Source: Saccharothrix sp. HUAS TT1 (GTDB taxonomy: Bacteria; Actinomycetota; Actinomycetes; Mycobacteriales; Pseudonocardiaceae). From it: a stretch of DNA of 64,000 nucleotides. The notes under the pieces are model-generated. The model did no database searches, was not told the DNA's origin, and saw only the letters and a list, made by a program, of their open reading frames with translations. Position numbers and translations under genes: made by a program. This document shows, in pieces, positions 17,534-25,473 of the stretch (positions are counted from its first letter, which is position 1; each line of letters starts with the position of its first letter). The stretch is from the NCBI RefSeq assembly GCF_040744945.1, contig NZ_CP160453.1, forward strand, positions 6,324,001-6,388,000. Reading direction: 5' to 3'.

Positions 17534-18411
17534 GACCGCCGCCTCAGCAGCCGCAGGTACACCAGCGCCACCACCAGGTTCCCGACCAGCAGCAGCAACG
17601 ACATCGCCGACGCGTACCCGAGCTGACCGCTCTCCAACGCCTGCCGGTAGATCAGCACGGGCAGCACCTCCGACCGGTGGTTCGGGCCGCCCGCGGTGAG
17701 CAGGAACGGTGTGAAGTCGTTGGCCGTCCACAGGCTGATGAGCAGCGTGTTGGTCAGCACGTGCCCGCGGATGTGCGGGAGCACGACGTCCCGGACGGTC
17801 TGCCGACCGCTCGCGCCGGCCAGCCGGGCGGTCTCCAGGTGCGACGGCGGCACGGCGGCCAGCGCGGAGGTGTACAGCAGCATGGAGAACGCCGTGCCGC
17901 GCCAGGTGTTGAACACGATCAGGCTCACCATCGGGTACTCGACCAGCCAGGCCGTGCCGGGTTGGCCTAGCAGCAGGCCGAGCGTGCCGCCGTCGCGGCT
18001 CAGCACGGCGAACCACAGGTAGGCGACCACCGGGCCGGGCAGGATCCACGCCAGCAGCACGACCCCCTCGACCGTGCGCCGCGGGCCCAGCCGGGCCCGC
18101 CGCAGCAGCCAGGCGAGCGCGAAGCCGAGCGCGTTCTGCCCGATGACCGCGGAGCCGAGCACGAACAACGCGGTCAGCCACAGCGAGTTGGTGAACAGCG
18201 GGTCGGCCAGCGCGGTGGTGAAGTTCTCCAGGCCGACCACGCTCGGCGCGGCGGCGGACGGCCCGGTCAGCTGGTAGTCGGTGATCCCGATGTACAGCGT
18301 CCACAGCGCCGGGAAGACCAGGAACAGGCCGATCAGCAGCAGCGCCGGCGCGACGAACGCGATCGCCCGCGCCGTGCCCAGCCCGGCGGAGTCGCGGTCA
18401 GCCGCGCGCAA
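17530..18411 (-). CDS. Sugar ABC transporter permease 1 (MalF-like)
   Basis: Permease of 293 residues with about six membrane segments. The N-terminus reads VAPALLLIGLFLVFPALWTLYIGITDYQ, and the coupling loop is HLETARLAGASGRQTVRDVVLP. The only available start is TTG at 18411, which overlaps the end of the binding-protein gene by 14 bases. No later in-frame ATG or GTG precedes the first membrane segment. A rare start plus overlap suggests strict translational coupling. Confidence 0.9.
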   Translation of the reverse strand: MRAADRDSAGLGTARAIAFVAPALLLIGLFLVFPALWTLYIGITDYQLTGPSAAAPSVVGLENFTTALADPLFTNSLWLTALFVLGSAVIGQNALGFALAWLLRRARLGPRRTVEGVVLLAWILPGPVVAYLWFAVLSRDGGTLGLLLGQPGTAWLVEYPMVSLIVFNTWRGTAFSMLLYTSALAAVPPSHLETARLAGASGRQTVRDVVLPHIRGHVLTNTLLISLWTANDFTPFLLTAGGPNHRSEVLPVLIYRQALESGQLGYASAMSLLLLVGNLVVALVYLRLLRRRS

Positions 18412-19789
18412 CCGAGTCCTCGCCGACCGCCTTGACCAGCGCGTCCTCGTACGACCGCGCGGCCTCGTCCGGGCTCCTGCCCGCGATCACGTCGGCCGTC
18501 GCCTGCTGCAACGCGGCCGACACCTTCGGGTAGTCGGCCAGGCCCGGCCGGTAGCGGGTGATCGGCAGCACGCGCTCGGCGATGAAGCCGAGCATGGGGT
18601 CGCCCGCCAGCACCTCGTCGTTGACGTCGGTGCGCTGCGTGACCTGCGCGTTGCCCGCCAGCGCCGACTTGACCGCCTCGGCCGAGTTCAGGAACTCCAC
18701 CAGCTCCCACGCCTGCCGGGGGTAGTCGGTGTTCGGGTTGACCACCCGCACACCGCCGCCGGACATGCTCACGAAGTCCTGCCCGCCGACCCCGGCGCCC
18801 GGTCGGCGGGCCGGGATCAGCGCCCACCCGACGACCGCGTCGCGGTCCGCCATCTTCGCCACGCCGGTGCCGGGGTGCACCACCGAGCGCCAGAAGTAGT
18901 CGCTCTCCAGCAGGATGCCGATCCGGCCCTGGGCGAACAGCGCGAACGACCGGTCCCGGCCCTTGGCCTCCTGCTGGAGGACCGGGTCGCCCAGCCCGTC
19001 CCGGTAGATCCGCTGGTAGAGCCCGAGGACGTCCTTCACGCCCGCCGTCGCGCCCTGCCACCGGCCGTTGTCGTGCACCTCCGTGCCGGCGCCGACCAGC
19101 ATGGGCAGCACGCCCTGCATGGTGGTGGCCTCGCCCATCGCGGCGCCGGCGTTCAGCTGGAGCGGTGAGACGCCGGGCAGCGCCTTGAGCCTGGCGGCGG
19201 TGTCGAGGACGTCGTCCCAGCTGCGGGGCTGCCAGTCGGTGGGCAGGCCCGCCCGGGCGAACAGCTCCTTGTTGTAGAACAGCACCCGGCCGTCGGTGCC
19301 GACGGGCACGCCGTAGCGCTTGCCGTCGAACTCGCCGAGGTCCTGCACGGCGTCCGGGATCTGCCGCCAGCCGTCCCAGGCGTCGACCTCGGCCGCGCCG
19401 ACCACGTCGGCGAGCGGCTTGACGTGACCCGCTTGGGCGAACTCGCCGAGCCAGATGCCGTCCAGCTCGACCACGTCGCCACCGCCGCCGGTCTTGAGGT
19501 CCAGCGCGACCTTGGTCTTGTAGTCCTCGTCGGCAGTGCCGTTCTGCTCCAGGCGGAGCGTCACGTCGACGCCCTTGGCCTTCTGCGCCTCGGTGAACCG
19601 CGGGATCACCCAGTTGGTGATCCAGTCCGCGCCGCGCGCGTTCTTCCCGCCGGACACCGCGTTGGCCGTGATGATCAGCGTGACGTCCTTGGCGTCGGCG
19701 TTGCGCGCCGGGTCCGCTTCCCTGGTCTGGCCCAGGCAGCCCGTGAGCAGGCCCGCCACCGAGACCAGGACGATCGTCGTCCGCCGCAT
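18398..19789 (-). CDS. Sugar ABC transporter solute-binding lipoprotein
   Basis: Extracellular binding protein of 463 residues. From ATG at 19789 (ribosome site GAGGAG) the signal sequence is MRRTTIVLVSVAGLLTGCLG with lipobox LLTGC. Family features include DVVELDGIWLGEFAQAGHVK, YGVPVGTDGRVLFYNKELFA and GGQDFVSMSGGGVRVVNP. It is first in the four-gene importer operon and is transcribed divergently from a GH87-type alpha-1,3-glucanase. An alpha-1,3-linked gluco-oligosaccharide is therefore the best guess for the ligand, but this is inference from position only. Confidence 0.9.
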   Translation of the reverse strand: MRRTTIVLVSVAGLLTGCLGQTREADPARNADAKDVTLIITANAVSGGKNARGADWITNWVIPRFTEAQKAKGVDVTLRLEQNGTADEDYKTKVALDLKTGGGGDVVELDGIWLGEFAQAGHVKPLADVVGAAEVDAWDGWRQIPDAVQDLGEFDGKRYGVPVGTDGRVLFYNKELFARAGLPTDWQPRSWDDVLDTAARLKALPGVSPLQLNAGAAMGEATTMQGVLPMLVGAGTEVHDNGRWQGATAGVKDVLGLYQRIYRDGLGDPVLQQEAKGRDRSFALFAQGRIGILLESDYFWRSVVHPGTGVAKMADRDAVVGWALIPARRPGAGVGGQDFVSMSGGGVRVVNPNTDYPRQAWELVEFLNSAEAVKSALAGNAQVTQRTDVNDEVLAGDPMLGFIAERVLPITRYRPGLADYPKVSAALQQATADVIAGRSPDEAARSYEDALVKAVGEDSVARG

Positions 19790-19969
19790 CCGCCGCTCCT
19801 CCACGTCGAGGCCCGCCAGCACGTGAACTCCCAACATGGCAGTCGGACGGCGTGACCGCAGCACCCCGGTCAGCGGTCACCCGTTCGTCGCAGCAGACGG
19901 CGACCGGTCGGCAGGCAGTAGCTCAACGCAAGAGATGTACAGAAGCATGAAAAATACTGACATCCACCG

Positions 19970-19998
19970 TTGACAGCTGGTCATCCACCTGCAACATT
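19970..19998 (+). promoter_or_regulatory. Candidate promoter for the GH87-type glucanase
   Basis: TTGACA at 19970-19975 is a perfect -35. A loose -10 (CAACAT or AACATT) follows after 16-17 bases. The surrounding 19910-20030 is AT-rich for this genome and separates two divergent genes, so it probably also holds the binding-protein promoter and an operator. I found no convincing repressor palindrome. Confidence 0.35.
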
Positions 19999-20053
19999 CG
20001 GTGCCAATCGTGAAATAAACCGACTCTGTCCCCCTGCCGAACAGAGGAACCCC

Positions 20054-23000
20054 ATGACGTGGAAGCAGCTCGGTCGACGGGTGACCGTCGGCCTGCTCGC
20101 GCTCGCCCTCCCCCTGGTCGGACCGACCCCGGTCGCGTCCGCCGAACCCAACCTGGCCACCGGCCGCCCGACCACGGCCGGCAGCTCGCACCCCGAGTAC
20201 CCCGCCTCGAACGCCACCGACGGCAACCCCAACACCTACTGGGAGAGCGGCAACAGCGCTTTCCCCCAGTGGCTCCAGGTCGACCTCGGCTCGACGGTCG
20301 CGGTCAACCGGGTCGTGCTGAAGCTGCCGCCCGGCTGGGGCTCGCGCACCCAGACCCTGGCCGTGCGGGGCAGCGCGAACGGCACGTCGTTCAGCGACCT
20401 CTCGGCGTCGAGCGGCAGGCTGTTCAACCCCGCCACCGGCAACGCGGTGACCATTGACTTCGCCACGGCTAACACCCGGTACGTGCGGCTGGACATCACC
20501 GCGAACACCGGTTGGGCCGCGGGTCAGCTGTCCGAGTTCGAGGTGCACGGCCCGGGCGCCGGCGGCGACACCCAGCCGCCGACCGCGCCGGGCAACCTCG
20601 CGTTCACCGAACCGGGCTCCGGCCAGGTCCGGCTGACCTGGACGGCGGCGAGCGACAACACCGGCGTCACCAACTACGTCGTGTACGCCAACGGCGCGGA
20701 GCGCGCGACCGTCGCCGGCGCCGTGCTGACCTACACCGACGCGCAACCCGCGTCCGCCACCGTGCAGTACCACGTCCGGGCGCGTGACGCGGCGGGCAAC
20801 CTGTCGCCCGACAGCAACCGGGTGACGCGCACGGGCCAGGGCGGCGGTGGCACGAACCTCGCCGCGGGCAAGCCGGTCGAGGCGTCGTCGTCGGTGTTCA
20901 CCTTCGTCGCGGCCAACGCCACCGACGGCAACATCGGCAGCTACTGGGAGTCCAACGGCTTCCCGGCGACGCTCACCGCGAAGCTCGGCTCGAACGCCGA
21001 CCTCACCTCGGTCGTGGTGAAGCTGAACCCCGACACCGCGTGGGGCACGCGCACCCAGTCGATCCAGGTCCTCGGCCGCGAGCAGTCGGGCGCCGCGTTC
21101 ACGTCCCTGGTCGGCCGGGCCGACCACGTGTTCACCCCGGCGGCGCAGAACACCGTCACGATCCCGGTCAGCGGGCGGGTGGCGGACGTGCGGCTCCAGG
21201 TCTTCGGCAACACCGGCGCGCCCGGCGCCCAGGTCGCCGAGCTCCAGGTCTTCGGCGTCGCCGCGCCCAACCCGGACCTCACGATCGCCTCGCTGACGTC
21301 CTCGCCCGCCAACCCGGTGGAGACCGACGCCGTCACGCTGTCCGCGACCGTCCGCAACACCGGCACCGCCGCCGCGCCCGCGTCGAGCGTGGCGTTCTCC
21401 CTCGGCGGCGCGTCCGGCACCGCGCCCGTCGCCGCCCTGGCCGCCGGCGCGTCCGCCACCGTGGCGTTCGCCGCGGGTCGGCTCGCGCAGGGCGCCCACC
21501 AGGCGACCGCCACCGTCGACCCGGCCAACACCGTGGTCGAGCAGAACGACGCCAACAACACCGCGTCCGCGCAGGTCGTCGTCGGCCAGGCGCCCGGCCC
21601 GGACCTCCGGGTCCTGGGCTTCACGTCCAACCCGCCGAACCCGGCCGCGGGCGCGCAGGTCACGTTCACCGTGCAGGTGAACAACCGCGGCACCACCGCG
21701 TCCGGCTCGTCGGTGACGCGGGTCGTCGCGGGCGGCGCCACGCTGAACACCACCACCGGCGCGATCGCGGCGGGAGCCACGGCGAACGTGGCGATCACCG
21801 GCAGCTGGACCGCCACCAGCGGCGGCGCGACCATCACCGCCACCGCCGACGCCACCAACACCGTCGTGGAGACCAACGAGACCAACAACTCGTTCTCCCG
21901 GGCGATCGTCGTCGGTCGCGGCGCGGCCGTGCCGTACACGTCGTACGAGGCGGAAGCCGGGCAGTACCAGGGCACCCTGCTGACCACCGACCGGCTGCGG
22001 ACGTTCGGGCACACGAACTTCGCCACCGAGTCGTCCGGCCGCCAGTCCGTGCGGCTGACCAGCACCGGCCAGTTCGTCGAGTTCACCTCGACCAACCAGG
22101 CCAACTCGATCGTGGTGCGCAACTCGATCCCCGACGCGCCCGGCGGCGGTGGCATCGACGCGACGATCAGCCTCTACGTCAACGGCTCGTTCGCGCAGAA
22201 GCTGACCCTGTCGTCCAAGCACTCGTGGCTGTACGGCAACTCCGACGGGCCCGAGTCGCTGACCAACACGCCGCAGGCCGACGCGCGGCGGCTGTTCGAC
22301 GAGTCGCACGCGCTGCTGGCGTCGTCCTACCCGCCCGGCACGAAGTTCAAGCTGCAGCGGGACGCGGGCGACACGGCGTCGTTCTACATCATCGACCTGG
22401 TCGACCTGGAGCAGGTCGCGCCGGCGGCGTCGCAGCCCGCGGGCTGCACGTCCATCACGGCGTACGGCGCGGTGCCCAACGACGGCAACGACGACACCTC
22501 CGCCATCCAGCGGGCCGTGACCGACGACCAGAACGGCGTCATCGGCTGCGTGTGGATCCCGGCGGGCCAGTGGCGGCAGGAGAAGAAGATCCTCACCGAC
22601 GACCCGCTGAACCGCGGTCAGTTCAACCAGGTGGGCATCTCGAACGTCACGATCCGCGGCGCGGGCATGTGGCACTCCCAGCTCTACACGCTGACCCAGC
22701 CGCAGGACGCCGTCGGCGGCATCAACCACCCGCACGAGGGCAACTTCGGCTTCGACGTCGACGACAACACGCAGATCTCGGACATCGCCATCTTCGGCTC
22801 CGGCCGGATCCGCGGCGGTGACGGCAACGCCGAGGGCGGCGTCGGCCTCAACGGCCGGTTCGGCCGCAACACCAAGATCAGCAACGTCTGGATCGAGCAC
22901 GCCAACGTCGGCGCGTGGGTCGGCCGGGACTACGACAACATCCCCGACCTGTGGGGTCCCGGCGACGGGCTGGAGTTCAGCGGCATGCGGATCCGCAACA

Positions 23001-23689
23001 CCTACGCGGACGGCATCAACTTCACCAACGGCACCCGCAACTCCAAGGTGTTCAACTCGTCGTTCCGCACCACCGGTGACGACGCGCTCGCGGTGTGGGC
23101 CAGCCGGTACGTGAAGAACACGGCCGTGGACGTCGCGCACGACAACCAGTTCGTCAACAACACCGTGCAGCTTCCGTGGCGCGCCAACGGTGTCGCCATC
23201 TACGGCGGCTACGGCAACAAGGTGGAGAACAACCTGGTCTACGACACGATGAACTACCCGGGCATCATGCTGGCGACCGACCACGACCCGCTGCCGTTCT
23301 CCGGCACGACGCTGATCGCCAACAACGGCCTGTACCGCACGGGTGGCGCCTTCTGGGGTGAGCAGCAGGAGTTCGGCGCGATCACGTTGTTCGCGGCGAG
23401 CCAGGACATCCCGGGCGTGACGATCCGCGACACCGAGATCCACGACTCGACGTACGACGGCATCCAGTTCAAGACGGGTGGCGGGGCGTACCCGAACGTG
23501 GCGATCAGCAACGTCCGGATCGACAGGTCGAACAACGGCGCCGGCGTCCTGGCCATGGGCGGCGCCCGCGGCAGCGCCACGCTGACGAACGTCACGATCA
23601 CCAACTCGGCCACCGGTGACGTGGTGGTCGAGCCGGGGTCGTCGTTCACGATCAACCGGACGCCGTCCTCGGCGATGCGCCCCGCCTGA
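20054..23689 (+). CDS. Secreted multidomain alpha-1,3-glucanase, GH87 type
   Basis: A 1211-residue exported polysaccharidase. A signal peptide ends near VASA (residue 30). Two discoidin/CBM32 modules follow (about 31-175 and 270-405) with one fibronectin type III module between them (about 180-265). Two CARDB-like modules (about 410-615) precede a carbohydrate-binding domain beginning YEAEAGQYQG. The catalytic right-handed beta-helix begins SITAYGAVPNDGNDDTSAI. In it, ADGINF and TTGDDALAVW place Asp986, Asp1009 and Asp1010 with the 23/24 spacing I recall for the catalytic Asp residues of GH87 alpha-1,3-glucanases. The likely substrate is fungal or bacterial alpha-1,3-glucan (mutan). ATG at 20054 has AGAGGAA upstream. 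It is monocistronic and divergent from the sugar importer. Confidence 0.82.
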   Translation: MTWKQLGRRVTVGLLALALPLVGPTPVASAEPNLATGRPTTAGSSHPEYPASNATDGNPNTYWESGNSAFPQWLQVDLGSTVAVNRVVLKLPPGWGSRTQTLAVRGSANGTSFSDLSASSGRLFNPATGNAVTIDFATANTRYVRLDITANTGWAAGQLSEFEVHGPGAGGDTQPPTAPGNLAFTEPGSGQVRLTWTAASDNTGVTNYVVYANGAERATVAGAVLTYTDAQPASATVQYHVRARDAAGNLSPDSNRVTRTGQGGGGTNLAAGKPVEASSSVFTFVAANATDGNIGSYWESNGFPATLTAKLGSNADLTSVVVKLNPDTAWGTRTQSIQVLGREQSGAAFTSLVGRADHVFTPAAQNTVTIPVSGRVADVRLQVFGNTGAPGAQVAELQVFGVAAPNPDLTIASLTSSPANPVETDAVTLSATVRNTGTAAAPASSVAFSLGGASGTAPVAALAAGASATVAFAAGRLAQGAHQATATVDPANTVVEQNDANNTASAQVVVGQAPGPDLRVLGFTSNPPNPAAGAQVTFTVQVNNRGTTASGSSVTRVVAGGATLNTTTGAIAAGATANVAITGSWTATSGGATITATADATNTVVETNETNNSFSRAIVVGRGAAVPYTSYEAEAGQYQGTLLTTDRLRTFGHTNFATESSGRQSVRLTSTGQFVEFTSTNQANSIVVRNSIPDAPGGGGIDATISLYVNGSFAQKLTLSSKHSWLYGNSDGPESLTNTPQADARRLFDESHALLASSYPPGTKFKLQRDAGDTASFYIIDLVDLEQVAPAASQPAGCTSITAYGAVPNDGNDDTSAIQRAVTDDQNGVIGCVWIPAGQWRQEKKILTDDPLNRGQFNQVGISNVTIRGAGMWHSQLYTLTQPQDAVGGINHPHEGNFGFDVDDNTQISDIAIFGSGRIRGGDGNAEGGVGLNGRFGRNTKISNVWIEHANVGAWVGRDYDNIPDLWGPGDGLEFSGMRIRNTYADGINFTNGTRNSKVFNSSFRTTGDDALAVWASRYVKNTAVDVAHDNQFVNNTVQLPWRANGVAIYGGYGNKVENNLVYDTMNYPGIMLATDHDPLPFSGTTLIANNGLYRTGGAFWGEQQEFGAITLFAASQDIPGVTIRDTEIHDSTYDGIQFKTGGGAYPNVAISNVRIDRSNNGAGVLAMGGARGSATLTNVTITNSATGDVVVEPGSSFTINRTPSSAMRPA

Positions 23690-23692
23690 TCG

Positions 23693-23741
23693 GTCGCCGT
23701 CGGACGCGGGCCCGCTCTCCCGGCCCGCGTCCGACGGCGAC
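23693..23741. terminator. Bidirectional terminator hairpin
   Basis: A perfect 20-bp stem (23693-23712 with 23722-23741) and a nine-base loop lie between the convergent ends of the glucanase gene and lanC. It is one of the strongest hairpins in the window. Confidence 0.85.
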
Positions 23742-23751
23742 GCCCGACCGC

Positions 23752-24912
23752 TCAGCGCAGACCGATGACGGGCAGCCAGGCGCGGGACGCGCCGGAGGCC
23801 GTGCGCAGCGCGGCGAGCAGGCCCGCCGCGCCGGTGAGGACCGACATGTCGGCGCGGGCCAGGTCGACCACCTCGTCGCCGTGGGCGCGCAGGTGGTCCG
23901 CCAGGCGTCGCCGCAACGCGCCGGCCCGCGGCAGGCCGGCGTGGGTGGCGAACGCGTCGGCCACCGCCAGCACGCCGGCCGCGCCGTGGCAGAGCCCCAG
24001 CCGGTCGCTCGCGGTGTCGCCGTAGAGGTGGAAGCTCTCGTCGTGGTTGGCGCACAGGGAGCGGATCGCGGTCACGCCCAGCGCGGTGAACCCCGGCTCG
24101 CGCAGCACGACACCCGCCTCCCACAACGCCCAGGCCACGCCCGGGCAGCCGTAGCACCACGCCTGCCGCGGTTCGGAGCGGGTCGGCGCCGACCCGCCGC
24201 CGGCGACCGGCCAGGTGACGATGCCGCGCGGGTCGCAGCGGGCTTCGGCGACCAGCCACCGGCCCAGCAGGCGCAGCGCGTCGGCCACCTCGGGCCCGGC
24301 GGCCCCGGCGCGCAGCGCGGCGGCGAGCGCCACGACGACACCGGGCACGCCGTGCGCCAGCCCGGCGTTCACCCGGCCTTGCATCCAGGCCAGCGCTTCA
24401 TGACCCTCGTACGCCGTGCACCGCAGACCCCCGGCCCCGTTCGCGCACAACGCGGCCAACCGGGTGGCGTGCGCGTCGAGCTCACCGGGGCGCGCCGCCG
24501 GGACGCAGTGCGCCAGCAGCACACCGGCCGGTCCCCCGACCAGGTCGTAGTCCCGGAAGCCGAACCCCTCCCCCGGGTCGGCGGCAGCCGAGCGCGGGAC
24601 AGCCGAGTGCAGGGCGGTCGCCACCGCGTCGGCGGCCCGCTCCAGCGGCGGGTGCACCACCGCGAGCAGGCGCAGCCCGACGAGGTGACCGGCGAGCCCG
24701 CCGAACAGGCCGGGGTGGCCGTTCGCCGTCCGGCGCAACCCCGCAAGCCACGCCCGCGCCGCGCGCGCCACCGCCGGGTCGTCCGGCGGCAACGTCGAGG
24801 CCAGCACCACCGGCCCCGGGTCGGGCGTCGGCTGCCCGTGCTCGGCCCACTCGTGCAGGACGTCGCGCGCCAGGCCGTCGAGCAGGGTGGTTTCGCCCGG
24901 TGCGTGGACCAT
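23752..24912 (-). CDS. lanC: Lanthipeptide cyclase LanC
   Basis: Zinc enzyme of 386 residues that adds Cys thiols to dehydrated Ser/Thr to close lanthionine rings. The alpha/alpha barrel repeats are visible as GxxG motifs: FGGLAGHLVG, LVGGPAGVLLAH, LAHGVPGVVVALA, CPGVAWALW, HGAAGVLAVADAF and LTGAAGLLAALR. Zinc ligands are Cys253 in WCYG and Cys308/His309 in LCHG. ATG at 24912 has GAGGAG five bases upstream. It is the last gene of the lanthipeptide operon, behind an intergenic hairpin that probably lowers its expression relative to the precursors. Confidence 0.93.
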   Translation of the reverse strand: MVHAPGETTLLDGLARDVLHEWAEHGQPTPDPGPVVLASTLPPDDPAVARAARAWLAGLRRTANGHPGLFGGLAGHLVGLRLLAVVHPPLERAADAVATALHSAVPRSAAADPGEGFGFRDYDLVGGPAGVLLAHCVPAARPGELDAHATRLAALCANGAGGLRCTAYEGHEALAWMQGRVNAGLAHGVPGVVVALAAALRAGAAGPEVADALRLLGRWLVAEARCDPRGIVTWPVAGGGSAPTRSEPRQAWCYGCPGVAWALWEAGVVLREPGFTALGVTAIRSLCANHDESFHLYGDTASDRLGLCHGAAGVLAVADAFATHAGLPRAGALRRRLADHLRAHGDEVVDLARADMSVLTGAAGLLAALRTASGASRAWLPVIGLR

Positions 24913-24929
24913 CGAACTCCTCGTGAGGG

Positions 24930-24957
24930 GTGGGCGGGTCGGCGCGGACCCGCCCAC
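24930..24957 (-). terminator. Attenuating hairpin between precursor 1 and lanC
   Basis: An 11-bp perfect stem (GTGGGCGGGTC with GACCCGCCCAC, loop GGCGCG) lies 32 bases after the precursor 1 stop. The same core hairpin occurs after precursor 2. It probably stabilises the precursor message or partly terminates it, giving an excess of precursor over LanC. Confidence 0.6.
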
Positions 24958-24989
24958 CGCGGTGCTCCTACCCGGTCGACTCCGACCGG

Positions 24990-25169
24990 TCAGCTCCCGT
25001 TGCCGCCGCCATCGCAGAACGAGACGACCGAGCACACGAGGTTGCTGCACTGCGCCGTGCTGAAGGCCATCGGTTCCGCCGGGGTGACCAGCCGGACCTC
25101 GCTGATGCGGGCCTCCAGGTCGGAGATCAGCGTGTCCAGCTCGGCCGGTTCGAGGATTGCCTGGTTCAT
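24990..25169 (-). CDS. lanA: Lanthipeptide precursor peptide 1
   Basis: A 59-residue peptide, too short for ordinary gene finding. The leader (1 to about 36) is MNQAILEPAELDTLISDLEA followed by RISEVRLVTPAEPMAF. The presumed core starts near Ser37 and holds Thr38, Cys41, Ser42, Cys46, Ser47, Ser50 and Cys52, ending DGGGNGS. Three Cys and four to five Ser/Thr allow up to three (methyl)lanthionine rings. AAGGAG precedes the ATG. The leader is almost identical to that of precursor 2; differences lie at position 2 and in the core and tail. The operon also holds split LanB and LanC. No leader protease is encoded nearby and no GG or similar cleavage site is evident. Confidence 0.85.
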   Translation of the reverse strand: MNQAILEPAELDTLISDLEARISEVRLVTPAEPMAFSTAQCSNLVCSVVSFCDGGGNGS

Positions 25170-25185
25170 GTCGTCGTTCTCCTTG

Positions 25186-25222
25186 TCACAGTGCGTCGGC
25201 CACGAGGGCCGCTTCCGCTCGG
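25186..25222 (-). repeat. Duplicated 3' end of lanB upstream of precursor 1
   Basis: This 37-base stretch matches 25474-25510, the last codons and stop of lanB, at all but two positions, offset by 288 bases. The flanking precursor genes are offset by 293. The unit that duplicated therefore ran from the end of lanB through a precursor gene and its hairpin. The copy here is non-coding debris. Confidence 0.85.
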
Positions 25223-25223
25223 C

Positions 25224-25247
25224 GGGCGGGTCGGCGCGGACCCGCCC
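25224..25247 (-). terminator. Attenuating hairpin after precursor 2
   Basis: A nine-bp perfect stem (GGGCGGGTC with GACCCGCCC, loop GGCGCG) starts 30 bases after the precursor 2 stop. Stem core and loop are identical to the hairpin after precursor 1, as expected from the tandem duplication. Confidence 0.6.
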
Positions 25248-25276
25248 ACCACGTCACCTCATCAGCCCGGGGAAGA

Positions 25277-25462
25277 TCACTTCCCCCCGTCGCCGCCGTC
25301 GCCGTCGCAGTAGCTGAGGATCGAGCACAGCAGGTTGCTGCACTGCACCTCGCTGAAGGCCATCGGCTCCGCCGGGGTGACCAGCCGGACCTCGCTGATG
25401 CGCGCCTCCAGATCGGAGATCAGCGTGTCCAGCTCGGCCGGTTCCAGAATCGCCTGGTCCAT
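25277..25462 (-). CDS. lanA: Lanthipeptide precursor peptide 2
   Basis: A 61-residue precursor. The leader is MDQAILEPAELDTLISDLEA followed by RISEVRLVTPAEPMAF. The core region reads SEVQCSNLLCSILSYCDGD followed by GGDGGK. It keeps the pattern S-x2-Q-C-S-N-L-x-C-S-x2-S-[FY]-C-D-G shared with precursor 1; the Thr after the first Ser is replaced by Glu. The tail is longer and more acidic. ATG at 25462 has GGGAG five bases upstream and lies 11 bases after the lanB stop. An in-frame ATG at 25474 overlaps that stop and lacks a good site. Confidence 0.87.
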   Translation of the reverse strand: MDQAILEPAELDTLISDLEARISEVRLVTPAEPMAFSEVQCSNLLCSILSYCDGDGGDGGK

Positions 25463-25473
25463 GTCGTCTCCCA

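Noticed and set aside
19877..24259. Very long open frame on the minus strand opposite the glucanase gene
   Set aside because: It is the antisense shadow of the GC-rich GH87 gene and lanC. Its translation is Arg/Val/Gly-rich without domains, and the plus strand carries clear motifs.
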